Below are positions 48,595 to 58,461 of a stretch of DNA of 64,000 bases, piece after piece (position 1 is the stretch's first letter; each line of letters starts with the position of its first letter). The translations under genes and the position numbers were made by a program. The notes under the pieces were generated by a model. It was not told the DNA's origin, did not search any database, and saw only the letters and a list, made by a program, of their open reading frames with translations. The stretch comes from Paeniglutamicibacter psychrophenolicus (GTDB lineage Bacteria > Actinomycetota > Actinomycetes > Actinomycetales > Micrococcaceae), in the NCBI RefSeq assembly GCF_030812255.1, contig NZ_JAUSSH010000001.1, positions 248,001 through 312,000 on the forward strand, in the 5' to 3' direction.

Positions 48595-49464
48595 ATGAGC
48601 GCGCAGGAATTGCATGTGGACGGTGGAGCTGTCCGTTTCACGCACCCCGGGAAGGTTCTCTATCCGGAAACCGGTACCACCAAGCTGGATGTGGCCATGT
48701 ACTACATGCAAGTAGCCCCGGTAATGATCCCATGGGCCAGGGACCGGCCCGCAACCCGTAAACGATGGATTGACGGAGTGGGAACCGGCACAGATCCCGG
48801 CAAGAGCTTCTTCCAGAAGAATCTTGATGCCTCCACGCCCGAGTGGGTACTGCGCCAAAGAATGCAGCACAAGGATCATGTGAATATCTATCCGATGGTC
48901 AACGATGCCCGGACATTGGTTTGGCTTGCCCAGACTGCGACCCTCGAGATCCACGCGCCGCAATGGCGATTTTCCCCGGATGGCACTCCGCAGCACCCCG
49001 ACCGCATGGTGCTGGATCTGGACCCGGGAGAAGGTGCAGGCTTGCCCGAGTGCGCCGCCGTGGCCCTCCTTGTCAAGGAATCGCTTGCCCAAATGGGCGT
49101 CGTCTCCCTCCCTGTCACCAGCGGACGCAAGGGCTTGCACGTGTATGCCGAGCTTGACGGAAAGAGGACGTCGGACGAGGTCGCACGCCTGGCACATGAA
49201 CTGGCCATGTCCTTGGAAAGTGAATATCCGGAGATGGTGGTCAGCCGCATGGACAAGGAATTGCGTCGGGGAAAGGTGCTGGTCGACTGGAGCCAAAACT
49301 GGCCGGGAAAGACGACGGTTGTTCCATACTCCTTGCGAGGCTCGGCGCTCCCGACCGTGGCTGCACCGCGGCGTTGGGAGGAGATCGACGCGGTGGATCT
49401 GGCCCAGCTGGACTATCGTGAGGTGCTGGCACGGATCGAAGCAGGAATCGTGCCGGGACTATGA
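48595..49464 (+). CDS. Stand-alone LigD polymerase domain (NHEJ primase-polymerase)
   Basis: A 289-residue archaeo-eukaryotic-primase-type polymerase as found in LigD of bacterial non-homologous end joining. It has the catalytic metal pair D-L-D-P-G near residue 140, S-G-R-K-G-L-H-V-Y near 182, and V-L-V-D-W-S-Q-N near 228. Length fits the isolated PolDom with no ligase or nuclease part. The ATG 48595 is taken as start; TTG 48574 is an alternative. In mycobacteria similar PolDom proteins (PrimC/Prim-PolC) do gap repair in resting cells. No ku is visible in the window. Confidence 0.9.
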   Translation: MSAQELHVDGGAVRFTHPGKVLYPETGTTKLDVAMYYMQVAPVMIPWARDRPATRKRWIDGVGTGTDPGKSFFQKNLDASTPEWVLRQRMQHKDHVNIYPMVNDARTLVWLAQTATLEIHAPQWRFSPDGTPQHPDRMVLDLDPGEGAGLPECAAVALLVKESLAQMGVVSLPVTSGRKGLHVYAELDGKRTSDEVARLAHELAMSLESEYPEMVVSRMDKELRRGKVLVDWSQNWPGKTTVVPYSLRGSALPTVAAPRRWEEIDAVDLAQLDYREVLARIEAGIVPGL

Positions 49465-49573
49465 GCCGGCCGCAGATGCTTCCCGCCCGGGGGCGAACCC
49501 TTCGGCGGTAGCGGGAATCTGTCTTGAACGCCGCAGGACCAGGACAGTGATGGTCCTTTACCTGCGAGGGGTT

Positions 49574-52067
49574 TCAGCCCCGAGGCGGGGACCAGACCCA
49601 GTCGCGGATTTCGGGCATGTCTTCCAAATGCCGGCGAATGTAGGCTTCGTGTTTCACGAGCATGGCCCGGCAGTGCTCCACCAATTCGAGGGCGCCATCG
49701 AACTGGCCGTCGACCCGGTTCAACGCCTCGAGGGCAAGGTGGTAGCGGCTCATGCGGTTGAGGACCACCATGTCGAACGGCGTCGTCGTAGTTCCTTGTT
49801 CGTTGTAGCCGCGGACGTGGAAACGGCCCGGATTCGAGCGTCCGTGCAGCAGTTGGTGTATGGCTCGGGCGTACCCATGCCATGCCACGACAACATCGCG
49901 CTCAGCGGTGAACAGGCCTTCGAAACCGGCGTCGGTGAGCCCATGGGGATGGACGGCATGGGGCGGAAGCACGAACACATCCATCACATTGACCACCCGG
50001 ACCCGCAGCCCGGGTACATAGCGCTGCAACAACCATGCCGCGGCGAGCGTCTCCTCGGTAGGGACATCGCCGGCGCAGGCAAGGACGATGTCCGGCTCGG
50101 CCTGCGGCAACTGCCCGTCGGCAGCCGTGACGGATGATTCGGTGCCGGTCCTTGTGCTCCGGCCGCTGATCGTGTTTCCGGGCGAATCCTCGTTGCCCGC
50201 CCACCGCCAGATCGAGGCACCGGCTGCGGCGTGTCGGCGGGCCTCCTCCAGATCGAGGTATTGGGGGTGGGGTTGCTTGTCCACGACGACCAGGTTCAGG
50301 TGGCCATTGCTGCGTAGGACGTGTTCGGCCGTGGCCAACAAGGTGTTGGAGTCCGGGGGAAGATAGACCCGGACCACCGAGCCGGACAGGGACAGCACGG
50401 TGTCGATCAGGCCCGGTCCCTGGTGGCTGAAGCCATTGTGGTCGTTGCGCCAACACGTCGATGTGAGCAGGATGTTCAGGCTGGGCACGGGGTGCCGCCA
50501 GGGTAGTTCACGGGCGTGCTGGAGCCATTTGGCGTGTTGGACGGTCATGGAGGCGCTCACCATGGCAAACGCTTCATAGGTGGCAAAGAATCCATACCGT
50601 CCGGTGAGGACGTAGCCTTCGAGCCAGCCCTGACAGAGGTGCTCCGAAAGGACCTCCATGACGCGGCCGTTCCGGGACAAATGGTCATCGCCGTCCAACG
50701 ACGGAGTCATCAGGCACCTGTCGGTGACCTCGAAGACGGCACCAAGTCGATTGCTGTTGGTTTCATCCGGGCTGAACAGCCTGAACCGGGGATCCTGGGC
50801 CGTATCGGCATAGATGTCGCGAAACATCTCACCCAACGGCCTGGTGGTTTCGTGTTTGGTGGAACCCGGAGCACCCACCTTGAGGGCATAGTCTTCCAGC
50901 GGCCGCAGCGGCAGCGGGGCCGACGAACCGCCGTTGGCCCAGTGATTGGCGCCCATGCGCAAGTGCCCCTGGGGGGGCGAGTGCCGCAAGTTCCGGAACC
51001 AGCCGTCCGTCCTCATCAAAGAGCGTTTCCGGTTTGTAGGAGCGCAACCAGGATTCCAGCTGAGCCAAGTGGGCGGGATTCTCCCGGACCGAGCCCAACG
51101 GAACCTGGTGGGCACGGAACGTGCCCTCGATCGGGACTCCATCCACGAAGGCCGGGCCCGACCAGCCCTTTGGGGTGCGCATGACGATGGCAGGCCACGG
51201 GGCAGGCCCTGTGTTTCCATGACTGCGGGCCCGCTCCTGGATCTGGATGATCCGGGTGTGGGAGTCGGCGAGGGCCCGGGCAAGGCTCGTATGTACAAGG
51301 GCAGGGTCGTCACCGGTGACCATGACCGGTTCCCAGCCGTGAGCGCGCAACAGCGCCATGACCTGGCTGTCGGAACGCCGGCCCAGGATCGTGGGACCGG
51401 AAATCTTGTGACCGTTGAGGTGCAGAATCGGCAGGACGGCCCCATCCCGGTCAGGGTTCAGGAACGAAGGAGCCTTCCATGCTCCTTCCAATGGGCCCGT
51501 TTCGGCTTCCCCGTCGCCGACCACGCAGGCGACTATGAGGTCGGGGTTGTCCATTGCGGCACCGGTTGCATGTGCCAGCGAGTAGCCCAACTCCCCGCCT
51601 TCGTGGATGGAACCGGGTGTGGCCGGCCCTACATGGCTGGGGATGCCGCCCGGAGTGGAAAACTGACGGACCAGCCGTTGCAGCCCCGGAAGATCCCGGC
51701 CGACCTCGGGGTAGATCTCGGAATAGGTTCCTTCCAGATACAGGTTGGCTACCACTGCGGGTCCGCCGTGTCCGGGACCGGTCATGAACAGGACCTGGGC
51801 GCCGGTCATGCGGATGAGCCGATTGAGATTCACATAGATCATGGACAATCCGGGACTCGTTCCCCAATGCCCCAGCAGTCGCGGCTTGATGTGTCCAGCG
51901 GCCAATGGAACGCGCAGCAACGCATTGTCCTGGAGGTAGATCTGGGCAACGGTCAGGTAATTTGCCGCATTCCAGTACCGGTTCAGGAGGTCGAGCTCTC
52001 CTGCATCCATGGCCGGGACCGGAGCCTGCACTGCCGGGGGATCGACGGGATTGAACCGATTCTTCAA
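49574..52067 (-). pseudogene. xfp: Phosphoketolase, frameshifted in a seven-base homopolymer
   Basis: Cleaves xylulose-5-P or fructose-6-P to acetyl phosphate. The TPP-binding half is complete ([25 protein letters not shown]) and the rest follows in another frame (N-H-W-A-N-G-G, T-S-T-C-W-R-N-D-H-N-G-F, S-C-terminal W-V-W-S-P). Reading frame is lost at G7 (50971-50977). Removing or adding a base restores a protein of normal length, about 830 residues. The TTG at 52067 with GGAG six bases upstream is the likely start; GTG 52151 is an alternative. Either a sequencing error or a recently broken or phase-variable gene. Confidence 0.85.
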
Positions 52068-52178
52068 GGACTGCTCCAAGTGGCCGTTGCCTGATCCGGA
52101 TTCACCCGACCGGTGCTTCGAATCGAGTGGCGGATGCTGCGGTGCTTCCACTGTTGCACGGATCCGGTAGGACGGTTA

Positions 52179-52192
52179 GGGACGTTGTACCC
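52179..52192 (+). promoter_or_regulatory. DosR-like box between phosphoketolase and usp
   Basis: GGGACGTTGTACCC matches GGGAC-N4-NNCCC with only one non-consensus base in the right half. It lies 112 bp before the phosphoketolase start and 121 bp before the usp start, serving divergent genes. Confidence 0.55.
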
Positions 52193-52312
52193 TGTTCGGC
52201 AGCGTCGCACAGGGCCAATGATTGATATCCGGGGACGGAGGGTCTCGGCGGTGGCCCCTGGCTCATGACATGTCGTTTGCCCCGTGCCGCGTTGACGACG
52301 AACGGTAGAACG

Positions 52313-52783
52313 ATGGAAGACATGGCCAGCATTGATCGTGCACACATCCTGGTGGGAGTAGATGGATCTGCCGGTTCCGTGGAAGCCCTCAAATGGGCAG
52401 CCAAGCTGGCTCCTTCCCTCGGGGCGGTAGTCGTTGCCGTCAACGTGTGGCATTTTGAAAACGCCTGGGGTGCCTATGCATCCCCGACCTGGAATCCGGA
52501 GACAGACGCGCAACAGGTGATGGACGATTCCCTGGCCGAGGCCTTCGGAAACAATATGCCTGAGGGCCTGTTTGCGCAGTGCTGCCAGGGCATGCCCGCG
52601 CGCATCCTGATTGAGCGAAGCGCTTCAGCCTGCATGCTGGTCGTCGGTTCGCGCGGTCATGGAGGATTCGCCGGCTTGTTGCTCGGATCCGTCAGCTCGG
52701 CGTGTGCGGAGCATGCAAAGTGTCCGGTGCTCGTGGTCCATTCACCGTCGCAACCACCAACGGAAGAATCGATCGGAACATGA
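52313..52783 (+). CDS. Universal stress protein, ATP-binding type
   Basis: A 156-residue UspA-type protein: A-H-I-L-V-G-V-D-G-S-A-G-S at the start and G-S-R-G-H-G-G-F-A-G-L-L-L-G-S near the end. ATGs at 52313 and 52322 are both possible. Its TGA overlaps the ATPase ATG (ATGA), so the two are coupled. Closely related to the Usp at 39453, which also sits by a P-type ATPase. Confidence 0.93.
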   Translation: MEDMASIDRAHILVGVDGSAGSVEALKWAAKLAPSLGAVVVAVNVWHFENAWGAYASPTWNPETDAQQVMDDSLAEAFGNNMPEGLFAQCCQGMPARILIERSASACMLVVGSRGHGGFAGLLLGSVSSACAEHAKCPVLVVHSPSQPPTEESIGT

Positions 52784-55494
52784 AGCCGGCGGGGGTCCAA
52801 GTAGCCGGACTGGGAATGGCGGCGAGCCCGGCACTTTCGATCCAAGACGCCGCCCGCCGGCCAACGGAACGTGTCCTGCTTGACCTGGACACGACCAAGG
52901 TGGGGCTGGGCGAGCCGGAAGCGGCACGACGGCTAGCCGTGGTGGGCCCCAACGCATTGCGAACCCATAAGGCACAGCCTGGGGCTGTGCTGTGGAGGCA
53001 ACTGCGTAGTCCGATCCTCAGGCTCCTATTGGCCACTGCCGGTTTATCCGTCTTTCTGGGGGACATCACCAACTCGGTGGTTATTGCCGTGATCTTGGCG
53101 GTCAGTATCGGATTGGGTTTCAGCAGCGAATTCCGGGCTGAACGAGCAGCGGAGGCACTTCACAAACGCGTGACCCACACCGTTGTGGCCCTGCGGGATG
53201 GCAAGGAGCGCCAACTCGACGTTGTGAGGTTGGTTCCCGGCGATGTCGTCCGGCTATTCTTGGGCGCTATCGTGCCTGCCGATATCAGGCTCTTGGTTTG
53301 TGACGAGATGTCGTGCGACGAAAGCATCCTCACGGGGGAATCACTGCCGGTTCGAAAGGATCCTGCCCCCGTTGGCGGTGAGGTTTCCGTTGGGGACATG
53401 AGTTCGTGCGCCTTCATGGGAACCGTCATCCAATTCGGCAGTTGCACCGGCGTGGTTGTGGCCACGGGCGGCCGCGCCGAGTTTGGCCAAATCGCCTTGG
53501 GTTTGGGGGAAGGACAGCCGCAAACCGAATTCCAGCAAGGCCTCAAGCGTTTCTCGTACCTTCTTCTGCAGGTGGCGGTCGTCCTGACTACGCTCATCTT
53601 CATCGCGAACCTGCTACTTGGCCGTCCGTTCATCGAGTCATTGCTGTTCTCCCTGGCGATTGCGGTGGGCATAACGCCCCAGCTGTTGCCCGCAGTGGTA
53701 AGCACCTGCCTAGCCACCGGGACCAGGATGTTGGCCAGACGGAATGTCCTGGTCAAACGTCTGGTCTGCATCGAAGACCTGGGAGACATGGACGTGCTGG
53801 TCACCGACAAGACCGGGACCCTGACCGAGGGTCGCATCGGCTTCTCGAAGGCACTGCCGGTGCTTCCGGACCTCTCCGTTGCGGAACTGTTCCTCCTGGG
53901 ACTGGTCTCCACGGAAATGGACTTTTCCGGTGCAGTGGTCTCCACGGAAGGACACAATCCCTTGGACACCGCGTTATGGAATGCTCCGGCAGCCCGTGAA
54001 TTTGTGCCGGGCAGCTGGAAGCGGGTGGACATTGTTCCCTTTGACCACCAACGCAGGATGTCCAGTGTTCTGGTGTCGGACCCGGCCGGGAACCAACGCA
54101 TCATCAGCAAGGGTGCCCCGGAAGATCTCATGCGCTTGTGTGTCGACGTCCCTCCCGATGCGCATTCCCGACTTGATGAACTATACGATCAGGGCGCGAG
54201 AGTGGTCGCTGTGGCTACCCGTGCCACCGTCAACCTGCCCGGACTTGGAATCGCCGACGAACGGGGATTGCGCCTGGCCGGATTCCTTACCTTCCAGGAC
54301 AACCCGAAGCCGAATGCCAAGGAGTCGCTCGTGGAGCTGGCAGCGTTGGGCATCACGGTGAAGATCGCCACGGGGGACAACGCCAGGGTGGCCGAGAAGG
54401 TGTGTCGGGAGCTGGGCCTGGTATTGGGCGGAACCCTGACCGGAATCCAGATGGACGCGATGACGGATGAGCATTTGATCGTTGCTGCCCGGGACGCAAA
54501 CATCTTTGCCAGGGTTTCCCCCGAACAGAAGGCAAGACTTATCAGGCTTCTGCGGCAAGACGGAAGCGCCGTCGGATTCCTGGGGGACGGCGTCAACGAC
54601 GCCCTCGGACTTCACAAGGCAGACGTAGGAATCTCTGTTGACAGCGCTACGGACGTTGCGAAGGACGCGGCCGACATTGTCCTGATGGACAAGGACCTGG
54701 GCGTTCTGGCCGAAGGAGTCCGAGACGGACGGAGGATCTTTGCCAACACCATGAAATATGTGTTGATGGGAACCTCAAGCAATTTCGGGAACATGTTCAG
54801 TGCGGCTACAGCCTCCGTTGTCTTGAGTTTCCTGCCCATGCTGCCGGGGCAAATCCTGCTCAACAACCTGCTCTATGACACCGGACAGCTTGCCATCCCC
54901 GGGGACAACGTGGACAAGGAACAGATGTTCGCACCCTCGCATTGGGACATCTCCCTTATTCGGCGCTTCATGCTCCTGTTCGGACCGATCAGTTCGCTCT
55001 TTGATTTTGCGACCTTCAGCCTGATGATCTTCGCAGTCCATGCGGCTCAAGGCGAGTTTCGGGCCGGTTGGTTCATTGAATCCATCGCGACGCAAACTCT
55101 GATCATTTTTGCGATCAGGACCCGCCGTGTGCCGTTCCTTCGCAGCCGACCCTCGATGGGACTGCTTGGGTCCGCCTTGGGAGTGGTCGCGCTGGGCATT
55201 TTTATCCCCTTGTCACCGGTGGCTGGCCTGCTGGGTTTTGATCCGTTGCCTGCCCCGTTCTTCCTGTCGCTGCTTGGGCTGACGGTGGTGTACCTCGTCT
55301 TGGTCGAAATTGCCAAGAGCTGGTTCTTTTCAAGATCGGAGCGCAGGGCACCGACAAGCCGCAAACGCGAAGGGCCCCACCATGTGCATCGGCGCGCTTC
55401 TCGGTTCAGCGTTGCCGGGCCCCTGGGGCCGGGAGGTGCGCGTGTGGCCAGCAAGCAAGTTGTCCGGTCCAGCGCGGACCACCGGGCGACCTAG
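52780..55494 (+). CDS. P-type ATPase, magnesium-transporter-like (P3B)
   Basis: A 904-residue pump. The sequence A-V-G-I-T-P-Q-L-L-P-A-V-V then V-K-R-L-V-C-I-E-D-L-G-D-M-D-V-L and the phosphorylation site T-D-K-T-G-T-L-T resembles MgtA/MgtB-type P3B ATPases. The actuator T-G-E-S-L-P and hinge G-D-G-V-N-D-A are present. The hinge is followed by L-G-L in place of the usual P-A-L, as in the Mg class. Translationally coupled to the upstream usp. Its stop overlaps the acetate kinase stop (convergent, 4 bp). Confidence 0.9.
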   Translation: MKPAGVQVAGLGMAASPALSIQDAARRPTERVLLDLDTTKVGLGEPEAARRLAVVGPNALRTHKAQPGAVLWRQLRSPILRLLLATAGLSVFLGDITNSVVIAVILAVSIGLGFSSEFRAERAAEALHKRVTHTVVALRDGKERQLDVVRLVPGDVVRLFLGAIVPADIRLLVCDEMSCDESILTGESLPVRKDPAPVGGEVSVGDMSSCAFMGTVIQFGSCTGVVVATGGRAEFGQIALGLGEGQPQTEFQQGLKRFSYLLLQVAVVLTTLIFIANLLLGRPFIESLLFSLAIAVGITPQLLPAVVSTCLATGTRMLARRNVLVKRLVCIEDLGDMDVLVTDKTGTLTEGRIGFSKALPVLPDLSVAELFLLGLVSTEMDFSGAVVSTEGHNPLDTALWNAPAAREFVPGSWKRVDIVPFDHQRRMSSVLVSDPAGNQRIISKGAPEDLMRLCVDVPPDAHSRLDELYDQGARVVAVATRATVNLPGLGIADERGLRLAGFLTFQDNPKPNAKESLVELAALGITVKIATGDNARVAEKVCRELGLVLGGTLTGIQMDAMTDEHLIVAARDANIFARVSPEQKARLIRLLRQDGSAVGFLGDGVNDALGLHKADVGISVDSATDVAKDAADIVLMDKDLGVLAEGVRDGRRIFANTMKYVLMGTSSNFGNMFSAATASVVLSFLPMLPGQILLNNLLYDTGQLAIPGDNVDKEQMFAPSHWDISLIRRFMLLFGPISSLFDFATFSLMIFAVHAAQGEFRAGWFIESIATQTLIIFAIRTRRVPFLRSRPSMGLLGSALGVVALGIFIPLSPVAGLLGFDPLPAPFFLSLLGLTVVYLVLVEIAKSWFFSRSERRAPTSRKREGPHHVHRRASRFSVAGPLGPGGARVASKQVVRSSADHRAT

Positions 55495-56639
55495 GGAATC
55501 GGCAACAGCGAGGCAGCGGCTGCTGCAATGACGGATGCTTCATCGGTGGGAACAACGAGAACCGGGAACGAAGAACATGCGGAGCTAATCAACCGCGTCC
55601 CCGTGGCACCTCCCTCGTTGGCGGAGCCGTCCGGCACGATTCCCAGCGGGGCCAGCTTGCCAAGAACCAACGAACGAAAAGGGGCCGAATTTTCCCCGAT
55701 GCCACCGGTAAAGACCAGCACCTTGGCTCCGCCGACAGCCACATGGTAGCCGCCAATGTATTTCGCGAGTCGGTAGGCGGCGATCTCCATGGCGAGGACG
55801 GCCCTGGCCTGGCCGGCTTGGGCCGCTTCCTCGACCGATCGCATGTCACTGGTGCCGCAAAGGGCCCGCAGGCCGGACTTCCGGTTGAGAAGTTCCTCGA
55901 TCGCATCGGCGTCGAGTCCCCGGCGTTGCAGGAACAAGATCACCGAGGGATCGAGGTCCCCGCACCGGGTTCCCATGACCAGGCCGTCCACGGGAGTGAA
56001 GCCCATGGACGTATCGATGCTCCGTCCTCCGCGAATGGCGGTTACGGAGGCGCCATTGCCCAAATGGGCGACGATGCCGTCGAGTGCTTCGGAAGGGATC
56101 CCGAGGAAGCTGGACGCTTGGTCGGTTACAAAGGCAAGGGAGATACCGTGAAAGCCATAGCGTCGGATCCCGTGGTCGAGGTAGAGGTCGTCCGGGATGG
56201 CAAAGCGCCAGGCAGATTCGGGCAGGGTCCGGTGGAACGCAGTGTCGAAGACGGCAACCTGAGGGATTCCGGGCCAGATGGTGGCAGCAGCACGGATTCC
56301 GGCAACGTCCTGGGGTATGTGCAACGGCGCCAAATGAGTCAGCTGTTCCAGTGCACCGATGACCTCGTCGGTAAGCACGGTGGGTTCCGTGAAGAGTTCG
56401 CCTCCATGGACCACCCGATGTCCGATCACATCGATTTTCTGCCCAGACAAGACCCGAATCACCTGCTGGTTGACTTGGCTGAGGGTCTGCCCATACTCGC
56501 TCGGAGCTTCGACCCCGGCAAGCCTCTCGACCTGGCCGGCGACCAGCACCGTGGACCGGTTCGCGGTGCTCGGTTCTTGTAACCGGTGCAGCTGGAACTT
56601 GATTGACGATGAGCCGGAATTCAGCACCAATATGAGCAC
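55491..56639 (-). CDS. ackA: Acetate kinase
   Basis: Transfers phosphate between acetyl phosphate and ADP to give acetate and ATP. A 382-residue protein with L-N-S-G-S-S-S-I-K-F (P-loop-like), H-R-V-V-H-G-G-E, S-M-G-F-T-P-V-D-G-L-V-M-G-T-R-C-G-D and V-F-T-G-G-I-G-E-N-S. The start is GTG 56639 behind AGGAGGACAACAAC. A DosR-like box is 53 bp upstream. With phosphoketolase and Pta it forms an ATP-yielding acetyl-phosphate module. Confidence 0.95.
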   Translation of the reverse strand: MLILVLNSGSSSIKFQLHRLQEPSTANRSTVLVAGQVERLAGVEAPSEYGQTLSQVNQQVIRVLSGQKIDVIGHRVVHGGELFTEPTVLTDEVIGALEQLTHLAPLHIPQDVAGIRAAATIWPGIPQVAVFDTAFHRTLPESAWRFAIPDDLYLDHGIRRYGFHGISLAFVTDQASSFLGIPSEALDGIVAHLGNGASVTAIRGGRSIDTSMGFTPVDGLVMGTRCGDLDPSVILFLQRRGLDADAIEELLNRKSGLRALCGTSDMRSVEEAAQAGQARAVLAMEIAAYRLAKYIGGYHVAVGGAKVLVFTGGIGENSAPFRSLVLGKLAPLGIVPDGSANEGGATGTRLISSACSSFPVLVVPTDEASVIAAAAASLLPIP

Positions 56640-56691
56640 GTTGTTGTCCTCCTATGACGAGGTCTCGCGACCCCAGGTGGTAATCGCAGGA

Positions 56692-56705
56692 GGGTCGTCT
56701 TACCC
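56692..56705 (+). promoter_or_regulatory. DosR-like box upstream of ackA
   Basis: GGGTCGTCTTACCC; the arms GGGTC and TACCC differ from consensus by one or two bases. 53 bp upstream of the acetate kinase GTG. It is the last of the series, close to the right edge of the island. Confidence 0.45.
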
Positions 56706-57642
56706 TTATCCAGATTTTCATTTTCGGCGATACCTCGATCATGGCACCGATCGGAATCGGCCGCCAGCATGGAGCCGGACACGATTCCCAAGACGAAGGC
56801 AGCGCGAACCGCGCTGCCTTCCAGAAACCCAGGGCGATGTTGCTGCCGAGCTCGTTCGGAAGCGTATACGCGTTGTTCCTGTTGTCGGGATAGAGGAAAC
56901 CCAGGCCGGGCTTTCCAGGATTCTGCATGCCAAAGGACCGGATGGTGGGGATCCTGTGGCCCAACGATGACAATGTGCTGGCTCAACCGACGGTGTGCCG
57001 CCGCAATCGATGGAGCCCAGGTGCAAGCTGAAGTGGTTGATCCTGTTACCGGTGCCAAAGGTTGGAGGATCCGGTCCGCACCCTGGGGTGGTGCCCGCGC
57101 GTCCTGATTCACGCAGTGGCATACGCGTGGAAGGTATGTCGTTCGATGGTTCCAAGGGTTTTTGGCGCTGCGGAATCATCGTGTGCAGGCCTAGGCGTGG
57201 GCTCACTGGTGTGCCTTCTCGGCAGGGTTGCCCAGCTTCGGCAAGCGCCACCAATCTGCGTCGGAGGACAATGGAGGCTAAACACCGGAGGGGTCACGAC
57301 GAAGCTTCTTGCCACGTGCAAGGTGGTGTCGGCACCGAAATTTCAGCGGCGGGCCCGTTCACGGCAATTCCCGGCACCAGAGCAAGCCTCGGCAGCACCG
57401 GGGCACCCAAATCCGTTCTTCGTCGGAAGTCCCGGTGGGTTCAGCAGCCCCGCCCGCCATGGCATAACGGGCCAGCCACGCGCGGCAACCAGTGCATGGC
57501 GCGTATACCGTTCGGGAGCAAGGTTCGCTTGGTGCCTGCCATGCCCCTGTGGACGGCGGAGCCTGCTTCATATGGCCCGTTGGCCTTGGACAAGCTTGCG
57601 CTCCTCCACTCCTCCACGCAGCCCGAGGCCCGGAAAGTCCTG
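56706..57642. other. Gene-poor boundary region, about 0.9 kb
   Basis: No believable gene. Short overlapping frames of both strands have odd composition and no ribosome binding site. One minus-strand segment (around 56760-56940) gives a protein-like stretch of about 50 residues and may be a gene remnant. No tRNA or attachment repeat was found by eye. It separates the stress island from the phosphonate cluster. Confidence 0.4.
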
Positions 57643-58461
57643 CTAGACCTCGAGCTTGCGCCTGATGAACGAGGAGAGCTGGTCGACCAGGATGATCAGC
57701 ACCAGCACCACGATGATCTGCGTGGCCATCGCATCGAAGCGGAAGGACTTGATGGACTGGTTGATCAGCAGCCCGATGCCGCCGGCACCGACGAGTCCCA
57801 GCACCAGCGAGGAGCGCACGTTCACGTCGAAGCGGTAGAGCAGCAACCCGACGAATTGGCCCAGCACCATGGGCAGGGCCGCGTGGGTGACCTGCTGCAG
57901 GCGCGAGGCACCGGCGGTGGACAGTGCCTGTTGCGGACCGTTGTCGGTCTCCTCCATGGACTCGGCCCAGAGCTTGCCCATGACCCCGGTGTTGTGGCAG
58001 ATCAATGCGAGCACCCCGGCGAAGGGGCCAAGGCCCACCGCGGTGACGAAGATCAGCGCGAACACGATGTCGGGGACCGCGCGGAAGAAGGACAGGATCG
58101 CGCGGGAGAGCTGGTACACGGCCCGGTGCGGGGTGGTGGTGCGTGAAGCGAACACCGCCAGCAGCAGGGCACTGGGAATCGAGAGCGTGGTGCCCAACAG
58201 GCCGATCCACAGCGTCACCGTGGTGGCCTTCAAGGCCGGGGCCAGCACCCCTTCCCAGTCCAGGTCCGGCGGGAAGGCGTCGGCCAGGAAGGAGGCCATG
58301 CCCTCGGCGCCGGTGACCAGTGCCGCCACCTCGAAGTCGGTGCCGCGCAGCGCGAAGACGTGCAGCACGACGAACACCGCGATGGCGGTGAGGATCGAGG
58401 TGATCCGCCACCCGGCGTTGGGGAGCTTGGGAACCGAGAGCCGTGCGACCGGTGCGCTCAT
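57643..58461 (-). CDS. phnE: Phosphonate ABC transporter permease PhnE
   Basis: A 272-residue integral membrane permease with six helices. It has the phosphonate permease hallmark L-S-R-A-I-L-S-F-F-R-A-V-P-D-I-V and the cytoplasmic EAA-like loop (S-T-A-G-A-S-R-L-Q-Q-V). It partners with the ATPase, coupled by an ATGA overlap. Predicted to import phosphonates or organophosphates through the binding protein encoded upstream. Confidence 0.9.
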   Translation of the reverse strand: MSAPVARLSVPKLPNAGWRITSILTAIAVFVVLHVFALRGTDFEVAALVTGAEGMASFLADAFPPDLDWEGVLAPALKATTVTLWIGLLGTTLSIPSALLLAVFASRTTTPHRAVYQLSRAILSFFRAVPDIVFALIFVTAVGLGPFAGVLALICHNTGVMGKLWAESMEETDNGPQQALSTAGASRLQQVTHAALPMVLGQFVGLLLYRFDVNVRSSLVLGLVGAGGIGLLINQSIKSFRFDAMATQIIVVLVLIILVDQLSSFIRRKLEV

